Origin: Bromus sterilis
Taxonomy: Eukaryota; Streptophyta; Magnoliopsida; Poales; Poaceae
Assembly (NCBI GenBank): GCA_950022295.1
Contig: OX465598.1
Coordinates: forward strand, 2,542,001-2,606,000
Reading direction: 5' to 3'
Length of the DNA stretch: 64,000 nt
Each line of letters opens with the position of its first letter. Within the stretch, counting starts at the first letter, position 1. The notes under the pieces were generated by a model, which did not search any database, had not been told where the DNA came from, and saw only the letters and a program-made list of their open reading frames with translations. The position numbers and the translations under genes were made by a program. This document shows, in pieces, positions 10,981-21,367 of this stretch.

Positions 10981-11089
10981 CTGTGGGCCCTGTCCCCCAT
11001 AGCCTGCCTTCTCCCCCCCATTCATTCCGTGGAGAGAGAGAGAGAGAGCCCACCAGCACCACCGCCATCCTCCTCTCCGCGGCCGCGCC

Positions 11090-14000
11090 ATGGGCTCCGC
11101 CGCCGCCGCCGCCTCCGACGACGTCCACGGCCACCTCCGTCCCCAAGGTACGCACCCGCATCTCCCTCCTCCCGACCTCCTCGGTGTCCAGCAGCAGCAA
11201 CATCTCGATTCGAGTGGGGGTTTTGCGAGGGTTTCACACCATTCCATCTCTTCCGGCCAGGCCGCTCACCTTCGCCCTGCCCGGACCCGCAAGACGACGG
11301 CGGGGAGAGCACCAAGCCGACGGTCGCGGAGGAGGGCCGCGTCGCCGCGAAGGCCGCCATGGACCCCTCGCCGCCGTCGCCCGACTCCACCGATTCCGTC
11401 TCCGACCACCAAGGTACCGAGCCGTTTCCTGCTCCCCGCCTCTCTCCCCTCCCGGTCTCGGTCTCACCCCCGCGTCCAGCAGCAGCAGCAGATCGATCTG
11501 ATTCGAATTCGATTCCTGCTTCACCCGTTTCGTTTCGATTTGCTGCTACAGTCCTCCTCCCCTCTCCCACCGCCCCGCACCCAGACCCACAAGACGGCGG
11601 CCGCAACGATCTGACCATGCTCTCGCTCGCGGAGGCCCAGCTCCCCCCCTGCAAGTCCGGGGCCGCCTTGGACCCCTCGCCGTCGCCACCGGGCTCCGCA
11701 GTCTCCTCCCACCACCACCACCACCAAGGTACCCCGCATTCCAACCTCTGAGTCTGAGCAGCTCATCCCTGTTGTGGTTCGATTCCATTTGGTTACCTAC
11801 TTCTTCTCCTGTATGTATGTATGTATGTATGTATGTATGTACACTTGTCGCGAAACCAGAACCACAAGAAGATGGAGGCGCCTGGGAGAACAAGAGCACG
11901 CACTGCAGGTTCCTCGTGTCAGACAACCAGGCGGGCCTCATCATCGGGGTACGAGGGTGCTCCGTCGCCGCCGTCGAGGCCAGTTCCGGGGCCCGGGTCA
12001 AGCTGTCACGCCGCAACGAGCTCCTCCTTGGCACCGACCGCAGGGTCGTCCTCGTCACCGGAACGTTCCAGCAGGTGATGGACGCTATGGAGCTTCTCCT
12101 GGAGAAGCTCCTCATCTACCAGGTATCTCTGCTATATCTACGGCTTATTCCCTGTTCAGGTTCAGGCCAATGACAAAATTACACTTGCTGCATCCCTACG
12201 TTCGTTAATCTTCCCATTCATCCTCTCCATTTGATTGCTTCTATCAGGATGACCAGGACATCGACTCTCATGCCACAGTGGTGCTCGTAGTGCCGCAGCC
12301 CTGCTGCGGCCCGCTCATTGGCAAAGGGGGATCTGTCATCATGTAAGGATTTCCTTACTCCACCGCAGGGCCTTTTTTCTTCATAATTTTCTGGTCTGAG
12401 TCGTGGAAGTTAATACACATCATTTTGTTTTGTTGCTGAGTAGGTCATTGACTGAAGTTTCGGAAGCTGAAATTCAGGTTTCCCCACAGGATATCTCGTA
12501 TGGGTTGAATGACAGGCTGATCACCATAACTGGACCCTTGGACAATCAGCTGCGAGCAATATTTCTGGTACTATTCGAGTTGCTAGAGCAAGTTGGCTAC
12601 ACATTTACATATGCAGATGCTATGGTAAGCTTTCCTTGCAGAGATTTAAAGTATCTACTCATGCAAAATAAGAGTGGCCCATCACTAGCGGCTGGGAGAA
12701 TTGCTTTGTGGAACCTGCTAACAACGTGCCCCCCCTCTGAATGGATCAGATTTCGATTGCAACAGGCACACTGGCAGCTGTACTGCTCATTCTTTATCTG
12801 TACAACAAATGGACCAGATTAGTAATGTTAAAGTTATTAGATCTAAGTAGTTCATTTATCTCCATAATCCTCATTGTAATTCTAGCCAGGAGCATGAATG
12901 TAATTTGTTTGCCCAATTTTTAGCTTAAATCTTTATAATCTGGATATTATCTTTCCCAGCCTTACTAGATTAATTAAACTGACTAAATGTGACTGGCTGT
13001 TATAATCGAGAAGAACTATGGAATATATTTTTTAATTAAATTGTGGGTTTGACTTTAAACTGTTAATCTGATTTACATATGCAAATGTGTGCCATCATGC
13101 ATGCTTTGGTGTTACTTCTGAAGTATCTCTTACTACCTCCGATCCATAATAAGTGTTGCTCATCTAGTACAAAGTTTGTATTAGCTTAGTACAAAATGAG
13201 CGACACTTATTATGGATCGGAGGGAGTACTATTCTTTAATATGCTGGATGTAAAATTATTTGTGAAGATCATTCTTTACTGTTTATGTCCAGTTAACCAA
13301 TGGTCTGGGCCTGTTGCGAAGTCTCAAGTATTTTCTCTTGAATTGTTTCAGGCAAACAGTCCGATAAGATCACCTGTTAACACGGATGGCCAAGAATCTG
13401 TCACCATTGGTGTTACTGATGAGCATATGGGTGCCGTTATTGGGCGTGCTGGAAGGAATATCAACGAGATCAGCAAGGTACTCTTATTCATCACAAACAG
13501 TCAAGTAACACTTTCTTTTTCTACTTCCGCTGCTCATTGCCCTCTGCTCTGATCAACTGTCTAACATGAAGTATCTGTACAGTGCCTTGAAGTCCTTTTT
13601 TTACCAACTACTCTAGAGGTGTTACGTACGTCCTAGACGGGTTGCGTAAAAGAAAGCTGGTTTTGTTTGGGTCACTACCATCTGGTCCTCTAGATGTGGT
13701 GGTTAAGTGAAGCAAGTTACTTACAGCAAGAAGAGGGCAGTGTTCCGTACTCGTGAGCACTGTATATGGCACCATATATATGGGTTTCTATTTATGTTTG
13801 CACCAACGGGAAGGAATTAAAGAAACTGAAGTACTTGACTACCGTGTTTGACGCATATAAAGTATGAAGAGTGAAGTATGTTTGGGTTATGAGGTGCACA
13901 CATACATGGCAGAAGGTTAGTTTGTCAGTCATATGAAGGGTGAATTATGTTTGCATTATGAGGTGCACACATAGTACAAGGGAGATGGTTAGTTTGTCAG

Positions 14001-14134
14001 TCATATGAAGGGTGAATTATGTTTGGGTTATGAGGCAAGAGGCCTGGCACAAGAAACCTGTTAAAAGTCTTTGGCGTTAGCTAAGCTGCGCAACAGAGCA
14101 TGTGCACTAACAACATATATGCATGGAGTAGTAA

Positions 14135-14190
<56 letters not shown>

Positions 14191-14736
14191 CTGAATGGTA
14201 TAATTGGTGTGGAGGAGGCCCTTTGTTTTTTTAGCTTTCCTCTTCTTGTCAAACTTGTATACATGTATGCATGGCACTGGATATTTTGCCTGATGATGGG
14301 AAGTTTATTGTACTTCAGGTTAGCGGCGCCTGTATTGAGATCTCGGGCAAGGGGGAGTTCATACCCGGGACTCGTGACAGGTATCGTTTCACCGTGCTTA
14401 GTTTCTTCTGTTCTTTGTGTGTGTGGAAACTGGAAAGGATGCGTGATTTCAGTTCATGAAACCAACGCAAAGCGCCTGTAGCAGTAATAATGTTTTTAAT
14501 ATACTACTAACTGAGTGTGATGCGTGGCACGCAGGGAGGTGACCATCAGCGGCACTTCAGAGGCGATCCGCGCAGCCGAGGCGATGATCATGCGCCGCGT
14601 CTCGGTGGCCAGCGGTGAGTTGAGGTGGCGGAGGGCGGAGGCAGGAGGCGGCGAGGGTGGTGGTGGTGAGAAGCTGCTTTCCAGGCTGGAGGAGGATGAT
14701 GCAGTGTTACAGATGCGGCGTCTGCAGTTGAGTTAA
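11090..14736 (+). CDS. BTR1-like RNA-binding protein with three KH domains (9 coding exons, 438 aa)
   Basis: Coding exons: 11090-11147, 11261-11413, 11552-11728, 11860-12122, 12248-12342, 12444-12624, 13352-13477, 14319-14380, 14535-14736. All introns are GT-AG and phases join without a stop (1,317 nt). KH1 spans about 144-212 with the GxxG loop as GVRG (159-162), KH2 about 225-300 with GKGG (242-245), KH3 about 324-395 with GRAG (340-343). Domain order, spacing and phrases such as DRLITITG, GRNINEIS and REVTISGTSEAI match the plant BTR1/NOVA-like family. Arabidopsis BTR1 binds tobamovirus RNA and limits its spread, so a role in cytoplasmic RNA binding is expected. The N-terminal 130 residues are low-complexity and come from a repeated exon cassette. 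A (GA)n tract lies in the 5' leader (11033-11048). KH1 lacks the usual Lys of GKGG. The 3' exons have a decayed duplicate at 15799-16002. The N-terminal exons are the least certain part. Confidence 0.85.
11811..11841. repeat. (ATGT)n microsatellite in KH-gene intron 3
   Basis: About seven to eight GTAT units, ending 18 bases before the exon 4 acceptor. This is close enough to affect the polypyrimidine tract region if the length varies. Confidence 0.95.
13131..13228. mobile_element. Stowaway-like MITE in KH-gene intron 6
   Basis: A 98-bp foldback flanked by TA, with termini CTACCTCCGATCCATAATAAG and its near-perfect reverse complement ending GGAGGGAG. TA target duplication and CTCCCTCCG-type ends are typical of Tc1/mariner Stowaway MITEs in grasses. 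The same subfamily occurs at 21769-21868. Confidence 0.93.
13860..14037. repeat. ~75-bp tandem repeat in KH-gene intron 7
   Basis: About two and a half copies of a unit containing GGTTAGTTTGTCAGTCATAT and GGGTTATGAGGTGCACACAT. The copies differ at several bases. No function is visible. Confidence 0.85.
14136..14189. repeat. (TA)n microsatellite
   Basis: About 27 TA units in intron 7 of the KH gene. They create spurious Ile-Tyr ORFs on both strands. Confidence 0.97.
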
Positions 14737-15798
14737 TAGTGGTGGTGGTAGGGTACGTGGTCACACGCACAGGAACACAGCATTAGGATTCACTAGAGTT
14801 TTACAGTACGGTAGAGTGGTCATAATCGATATCTGGTAGAGTAAAAGGGATTAGGGAAATGGATGGGCTCACTTTCACTGATGATGGATGGATATAGGTC
14901 ATCTGCAGTTGCATTTCAACACTGGGAAATTCATGATTTCTTGTCGCAACACGTTGTTCATGATTCACTGGGAAATCGAACTTTCGCTGATGATGGATGG
15001 ATATAGCAGGTTGTGCTGGTCAATGCTGCTTTCACCAATGTTGCTTGCTTGCTTCCTTACCTTGCATGTTGATAACAAACCCAATGCTAGTTTGTTTGTA
15101 GGATGGATGGTTTGTGATTTTAAACAAACAAACAAACAAACCCAATGCTACTTAGTTTGTTTGGAGCAAAGCTTATTGTTGCCCCTGAATGAATGTTGCC
15201 TTGGCTTGATGCTTGTTTTTAAATAAATTTGTTGGTTCAATCATATTCGCAAATTAGTTTTAAAAGATTATTATTTTTAAAGAAATGTGTGTGTGTATTG
15301 CCTTCCTCTTCGTCTTCGTCTTATTGTTGCCCCTGAATGACGTCTTGTGTTCTGGGTCGACGCCAACAGACCAAATATCCAAGGCGTTTGAACTCACCAC
15401 CTGGGCAAGCAGAGGAATCTTGCAAGAGATTTCTAATCGCTCTGCAGAAACAAACCAGCACCTCACTTTCAGAATCCATCCAAGAAAATCAGCTGAGTTC
15501 ACCAATCTGCATTCTTCATCTGTAGAAATCGTTGTCTACTTACTCAAATTTGGAGCACATTCAATGGGAATGGGAATGAGAAGCTGTATGTATATGGCAA
15601 CAAAAAGCTGTATACGGAGCAGAACCAATGGGATTGAAGGCTTCTTATCATACTCTATATATATAAGGCTTCTTATCATACTCTATATCATAGCAATGAG
15701 AAACTGGGAAGAGTGACCATTGTTGGATGCCTGTAGCTTTCTCCCTGTCTCTTGTCAAGAGTATCTTCTCTGTTTGTCGGAAATGGCTCCATGTGCAG

Positions 15799-16002
15799 GT
15801 TAGTGGTACGTGGATTAAGGTTTCAGCCAGGGGTGACTTTGACTTCATAGCTTGGGCATGCCACAGGTACTCCACATATGCTTTTGAAATTCGATGTTTC
15901 ACTTCTGAAATCTCTTTGATGGATATTATTTGCAAAATTTATCACAGGAAAGTGTCATCGCTTGGACACCAGAAGCAATGCGTGATGCCGAGGATTTTAT
16001 AG
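15799..16002 (+). pseudogene. decayed duplicate of the KH3-encoding last two exons
   Basis: Two exon-like pieces, 15799-15866 and 15948-16002, lie 1.1 kb past the end of the KH gene. The first follows a CAG acceptor and encodes VSGTWIKVSARGDF, matching exon 8 (VSGACIEISGKGEF), and ends in a GT donor in the same phase. After an 81-bp intron the second encodes RKVSSLG. A frame shift then occurs: another frame continues as PEAMRDAEDFIEDF, the expected end of a KH domain. So this is an exon duplication broken by a small indel, ending early at TAG (16000-16002). It could be an alternative last exon or a relic. Relic is likelier. Confidence 0.75.
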
Positions 16003-16373
16003 AGGATTTCAGCCGGCTGCGATGGTGGATACATTTTTCTGGATGGAAGAGGAAAGTGAATTCCAACGTTTTTGAATCAAAATTCAAAATGGGTCAAGTT
16101 TGATGAGGATTGGAGACCTACTTACACATGGATGGTATGCTCAAACTGAATAAGCTTACAGTATGCATGGCGAATAAGCTTACGAATGCAAATCATAATT
16201 CAAACCAAATAAGCTTTATTCCATCTTATATTATGAATTACAGTATGGTGTTGGTGGCAACAATCATTAATGATCTACACAAGCGTAGTCACCATGTTTA
16301 TTACTCTCTGTTACCAGCTTAAATTTCTGTTTATAAGCAGTGGCAACAACTCAACTGCCATAGATAATGATGC

Positions 16374-16955
16374 TCAGTGGCCATGCTCGCCGCCATAGCC
16401 ACCTCCACTGCCATAACCATAGCCTCCGCCGCTTCCATGCCCAAAACCTCCACTGCTGCCGCCGCCACCACCTCCCCCTCCACTGCCGCCTCCTCCACCT
16501 CCACCGCTCATGCCACCACCTGACCCATAGCCTTCTCCATACCCTGACCCAGACCCATAGCCACCACCACTGCCACCTTGGCCGAATCCACCGCCACCTC
16601 CTCCTCCACTACCTCCCCCGCCACCTTGACCACCAGCACCGTAACCGGAGCCATAACCACTGCCGTAACCGGAGCCATACCCTGACCCCATGCCACCACC
16701 ACCACCACCCCCATGGCCACCGCCACCCCCACCACCAATGCCGCCTCCAGAGCCATATCCAGCACCATAGCCTGAACCGTAACCGTAACCATGCCCGTCA
16801 CTTCCACCGCCTTCTCCTCCACCTCCACCACCACCATAGCCGCCTCCTCCAGCACCAATGCCGGTTACAGCCACCGGGGCTCTTGCGGCGGCAATGCCGG
16901 TGAGCAGGATCAAGAGAGCAGCGAGAGCTAGAGCCTGCTTGCTGGTGATGGCCAT
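16374..16955 (-). CDS. secreted glycine-rich (cell wall type) protein, 193 aa
   Basis: Single-exon gene. Residues 1-26 form a clear signal peptide (MAITSKQALALAALLILLTG then IAAARA). The mature protein is almost entirely Gly with Tyr, Ser and His, including GSGYGSGYG runs near the middle, long GGGG blocks, and a GGEHGH end with no membrane anchor. This is the composition of class I glycine-rich proteins, which are thought to be structural proteins of the cell wall, where Tyr may be cross-linked. A TATA box lies about 55 bases upstream of the start. The gene converges on the KH gene. The 178-codon His-rich frame on the other strand is a shadow of the GGN codons. Confidence 0.88.
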   Translation of the reverse strand: MAITSKQALALAALLILLTGIAAARAPVAVTGIGAGGGGYGGGGGGGEGGGSDGHGYGYGSGYGAGYGSGGGIGGGGGGGHGGGGGGGMGSGYGSGYGSGYGSGYGAGGQGGGGGSGGGGGGGFGQGGSGGGYGSGSGYGEGYGSGGGMSGGGGGGGSGGGGGGGGSSGGFGHGSGGGYGYGSGGGYGGEHGH

Positions 16956-17008
16956 TGTGACTATGTTTTGGTGTTTGTTGTGATCGGGTTGAGATCCATG
17001 TCAATACA

Positions 17009-17016
17009 ATTTATAG
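17009..17016 (-). promoter_or_regulatory. TATA box of the glycine-rich protein gene
   Basis: Minus strand reads CTATAAAT, 54 to 61 bases upstream of the start codon at 16955. This leaves a short leader, as expected for a small secreted-protein gene. Confidence 0.75.
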
Positions 17017-17484
17017 GCAAGGCGACGGGTGGTCACTTCCATATGCATTTGACACACACGATTGATATGAGAGATCAATGATCGGTGCATGTCATCGTCT
17101 CACCTAATTAGCACCACTAGCTAAGCTCCTGTTCACAGAAGAAAAGAAGCCACTCTACATGCTAATTGCAGATGACAAATGTGTGGATGAGCTTGGGTAG
17201 CAGACACGCGGCACATCTATATGTATGTGTAGGAGTATAGTGGGGTGGGTGGTCATCTCAATATGACAGAATACCCAACCACATCCATGCACAATGATAA
17301 TGGAGCACTCACTGATGGCTACTAGTTTTTTTTCAATGCTGCTTTTGACAAAATCTACACATTGCTTTAGCTTCCAACCATCTCAAACCATACACATGCA
17401 CAGCAATATAGCAATCAGAACACATTCTCTTGGATTTCATTTCTTATCCATTTTTCTAGCTGGAGACAAGGAAAGAATGACTAA

Positions 17485-20400
17485 TTACTGGTTGGCTGAG
17501 TTTTCCGGGAAGACGGTGCGGATGAACTTGAGGAAGCGCTCCGAGTAGAACCGGGACTCGACTACTGAGATCGACAAGGGGTTATACTTGACAGACTTGT
17601 AGGCATGCTCGACCTTCTTCCTCATGCTGTACTCCTGCAGGATGTCGATGATCCCTATGTAGAGCACCACGTCGTACACCTGACGGAGCGATTTGCCGCC
17701 ATCTTCCTGTCGCTTCTCTTCTTTCTCTGCTCTCGCCGGCATGTTCACCCCTAGCTGGATCTGAAGCCTATACAGTTTTGACAGCAAATTCAGTCATGTC
17801 AGACCATACATTAGCATTGGAAGAGCATGGGCATTGATTAACAGTAAGTATAAATCAATTGATGATGAACCTTGCTGTGCCTGGAAGCAGGAGATCCACT
17901 TCCTCGTAACAAGCAGACGATGATCGCAGGCGGCTCCCCCTTATGTGAGAGCCGACAGCGACTTTACCATCTTGGTCTTTGCCTCGCTGCACCAAAACCA
18001 GTCCTTGGCGATAGTTATAGGTGGAATCATCCTCCATGGCATCTATATTACCGCCGTCACCAGGCAAAAAAGTTGGTATTGCAAATGGGTTAATTGGACA
18101 ACTTATTCAGAGGAATGGAGATACAGCTGCCTGCTTACCCTGTTCGGAAAGAACGGCTAGTTTATTATCTTGCAAAATGGTTTCAGGACATGACCCTCCT
18201 CTTAGTAGGCTTTGACGAGCCCGGTAATGGAAACCAAGAAGCAAACTGTAGTCCATTATGTCCTGATTCTTTAGAAATTCGCTGTCGATTTCAATCTGCC
18301 TACAAAGAATAAGAACACAAGATTGTTTTTACACAGAAGACTGGTCATGACTCATGGGAATCAGCTGTTTTTTTTTCTTTTCAGAAAGAACATGCTTACT
18401 TAAGCAAAGCATCCCGCCAAGAAGGCTCGAGATAAAACGAATAGTTCAGGTCCAAGTCTTTCAGTGTCGTGTTCTCATCGATCTTAACTTTGTCAGTAGA
18501 ACGGCCCAAAGATGAACCTTTCAAGTCAAATCTTCGATGGATTCTAAGTTCTGTGCAGAACATGTTCCCCATCACCACAAACCTGAACTGGAGATACAAA
18601 CAACAAAAACCAACTGTTAAATATCAACTAGAACAGAATTATCAGATATGACTGAAGCTTTTCACAGTAACTGTAACCCTTTTTTAATCTTTTTTTTTTG
18701 AGGGGGAACCCTTTTTTAATCGAGCAACAACAGTTTACTGTCATTACCTTTTGGCCGCTGGAAGGTTTCACCCGGTGGAGGCCAAAGAATTTAGTCACGA
18801 GCGTGTTGTCATAAGCATGGACATGTCGATAATAGTCTCCAAGCATACGCAAAAGAACCTACAAGAACATATCATGTCAGGAAAACCGGAGTTGCACAAA
18901 TGAAGTAAAGAACAGCTTCGATTCAATATGAATCATAAGTGAACTAGGAGACTAGTTGAGAAATATATTTTCCTTATTGCTTGATCTATGTCAGTTTAGC
19001 AGATACCAAGTTACCAACATATATTGCTACAGTGCTTATCGTAAAATGATTTGAGTAGAAAGAAAAACCTGCACTTCTGATTTCCTTAGGGTCTTGATCA
19101 TAAACCGGTCATCCTGGGATAAGAAAAAGATACTTCCACTCTTTCCAGGAGAAGATAGCTCCCTAAGCGCATCGCTTCCAGAAATGGAGATCATATAATC
19201 TGCTGTATCAATCTTGAACATCTCCCTCAAATTTCTGTAATCAAACACTTAAGCTGTTGAACTTTCCAAGTTACTTCACGACATAATTATATTTCTATTT
19301 TTGCTACGCGTATACTGCTCCTGAAGTAGAGTACATACTTGGTTGAACCAGCACGTATACTGCTCCTGAAGGAAGGAAAAGTGGGATAGGAGCAGTACAA
19401 ACCTGAAGACCACCGGACAATAGTCCTTCCACTTAAAATCGACAGCACGATGCGCAGGAGTAAGCCGCGTTCCTTTTGTGGGGAAGTTCATCCAGAAACT
19501 AGCTTTGGGGCCGAAATCAGAGGCTTGCACTTGACGCTTCTGAATCGGCGTAATCTTTCCAACCGTGTACCTGAGTAGCATAATCACATAACTAAAGACT
19601 TTTTACTGACCACGACTAAATAAATTAGTGTTGGGAATTCAGATTAGGATGAAGAATCCTTGTATCTATAGCATGAAGGGACCTTTAACTTGATGGTAGC
19701 AAAAGCAGTGATCTTTCCAAGACTTGGAAAAATTCAGAACTAGTTTGGTCAATGAAAGTAGATGCCCAGTTTGGCGTTCTAGGCTATGCTAGCAACTTGT
19801 TAGTAATTCTCTGTTCCCCATATACATGGGTTAAAGTAATAAAGGCAGTGAACAATACATGTACTGTTGTTACCAGAACGTTCCATATAAGTAAGTACTC
19901 CCTCCGTTTCAAAATAACTGTCTCAACTTTGTACTAAGGCTATGACAGTTATTTTGAAACGAAGGGAGTAAGTAATAATGCAGAGAAGGAATGAAGGTGT
20001 TGGGAATTCAGATTAGGATGAAGAATCCTTGTATGTATGCATTGTTATTAGTACCTGATTCCAAGCTGCAGGCAGAGCATGAGATCATAGCTCCTGTGCC
20101 CTTTGATGATCATCTCCCCAGGCCTTTTGACATTATCCTTGGCCGCCCTGCTTCTGCTCTGCCGACGATTCAGTTTCTTGGTAGAACCCATCACGCAGCT
20201 CTTGTTGAGCACCACCTCGCTGATGAGAACGCCCTGCGCGTACTCCCTTTCGAGGATCGGGAGGCTGGAAGAAGAAGAACCACCCATGTTGTCTTCTTCT
20301 CCATCATCACGCCCCACTGTTTGCGTTTCAGAACCTGCAGCACCGCTTGGCTCGTTGATACCGCCGACGATCTTGTCGATGGCCACTCCGATGCTCCAGC

Positions 20401-21367
20401 GCCTCTGCAGAGACGGCTTCTTCGCCGGAGGCCGCTCGAAGCTCAGGTTTCTCCAGGACAGCTTAGCACCTGCTGGTTCTTGATCGGTGCCGGCCTTGGC
20501 ATCCAAGGAAGAAGGAGAAGAGGTGCCCTGCTCATGCTCATCATCATCATCATCATCATCATGTGGGATGTCTGGCAGCACTCCCCTGTTCCTGAGATCA
20601 TCGATGAAGACCCGGTGAGCTGCGGGAAGTCTGGAACGTCTAGGATAGAAAGTGCCATTTCCATCCTTGAAGCCCCTGGTCCAGGTCCCCAGATAGCATG
20701 AACCGTCCTCCCATGTGTACAATCCGTGTCCGTGCATCATGCCCTCCAACCAGTTCCCCTGGAACGAGTCGCCGCCCCATTTGAGCACCCCTTTGCCGGA
20801 CATGGCGCCGTTCTTCATCGCGCCGACGTAGGCGTTGCCGTTGGCCCAGGTGTACCTGCCTTGGCCCTCCATCTGGCCCTGCACCCAGGAGCCCTCAAAC
20901 CTGTCTCCGTTGGGGTATGTCTGAAGGCCTTGGCCGTGCTTGCGGTTCAGCTTCCACCCTCCCTTGTAGTTGTAGGCAGAAGAAGAAGAAGTGTTTGGCC
21001 CTCCGGTGTAGGTGCCTTGGCCGTCCATGAAGCCGGCGGAGTACTCGCCCTCGTAGACGGCACCAGATGGCCAGAGGGTTCTTCCATGGCCGTGCCTTGT
21101 TCCTCTGCTCCAACCACCTTCGTACACGCAGCAGCTGGCGGCCCAGACGTACCGGCCCGTGCCCTCGGGGACTTGCTGCTGTGGGGAGAGTGTGCCGGAG
21201 TAGACGTCGCCATTGGGCAGCGTGATGTCGGCGAACCTGAGGCCGGATGCTGTTGTGAAGGTGGGAGGAGGAGCATTTGCAGGGTGGGTTTCCTGAGGTT
21301 GAGAGGGGTCAGTTGTTTCGTCCTCAAGGTGAGGAAGGTGGTTGCTGGCCACAGGGGGGCTTGTCAT
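17485..21367 (-). CDS. PIP5K: phosphatidylinositol-4-phosphate 5-kinase with MORN repeats (8 coding exons, 853 aa)
   Basis: Makes PI(4,5)P2 from PI4P at the plasma membrane. Coding exons in order: 21367-20055, 19570-19403, 19234-19069, 18858-18748, 18587-18400, 18299-18139, 18042-17871, 17767-17485 (2,562 nt, phases consistent). Residues about 52-242 carry roughly eight MORN repeats (for example YEGGWSRGTRHGHG, GTYTWANGNAY-like units), followed by an acidic Asp run (270-276). The catalytic domain starts near 405: SGKSGS-type loop near 523, FMIKTL with the catalytic Lys near 538, RFDLKGSSLGR near 608, DIMDYSLLLG near 665, and YIGIIDILQEY plus the activation loop KKVEHAYKS near 790-810. MORN plus kinase is the plant subfamily B layout, and the length is slightly above the usual 700-800 aa. 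Intron 6 uses the TAG acceptor just upstream of exon 7; see findings. Confidence 0.95.
19628..20034. repeat. 38-bp direct repeat in PIP5K intron 1
   Basis: Identical 38-base copies lie at 19628-19665 and 19997-20034, starting GTGTTGGGAATTCAGATTAG. The intervening 331 bases include a MITE at 19896-19970. The second copy sits 21 bases from the exon 1 donor. Confidence 0.9.
19896..19970. mobile_element. Stowaway-like MITE in PIP5K intron 1
   Basis: A 75-bp foldback between TA dinucleotides, with CTCCCTCCGTTTCAAAATAAC at one end and its reverse complement ending GAAGGGAG at the other. Subfamily differs from the two at 13131 and 21769. Confidence 0.92.

Noticed and set aside
11022..11751. Two 240-codon overlapping ORFs on opposite strands at the KH gene 5' end
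   Set aside because: GC-rich low-complexity sequence leaves all frames open. The spliced plus-strand model explains the plus frame, and the minus frame has no domain.
15285..15716. 143-codon ORF downstream of the KH gene
   Set aside because: No domain, mixed composition, and bounded by repeated ATAT and CTTATTGTTGCCCC words; treated as non-coding.
16367..16903. 178-codon His-rich ORF antisense to the glycine-rich protein
   Set aside because: It is the direct shadow of GGN/TAY codons read on the other strand.
18060..18068. Non-canonical TG acceptor as the only solution for PIP5K intron 6
   Set aside because: A canonical TAG acceptor at 18043-18045 keeps the frame, so the unusual site is not required.
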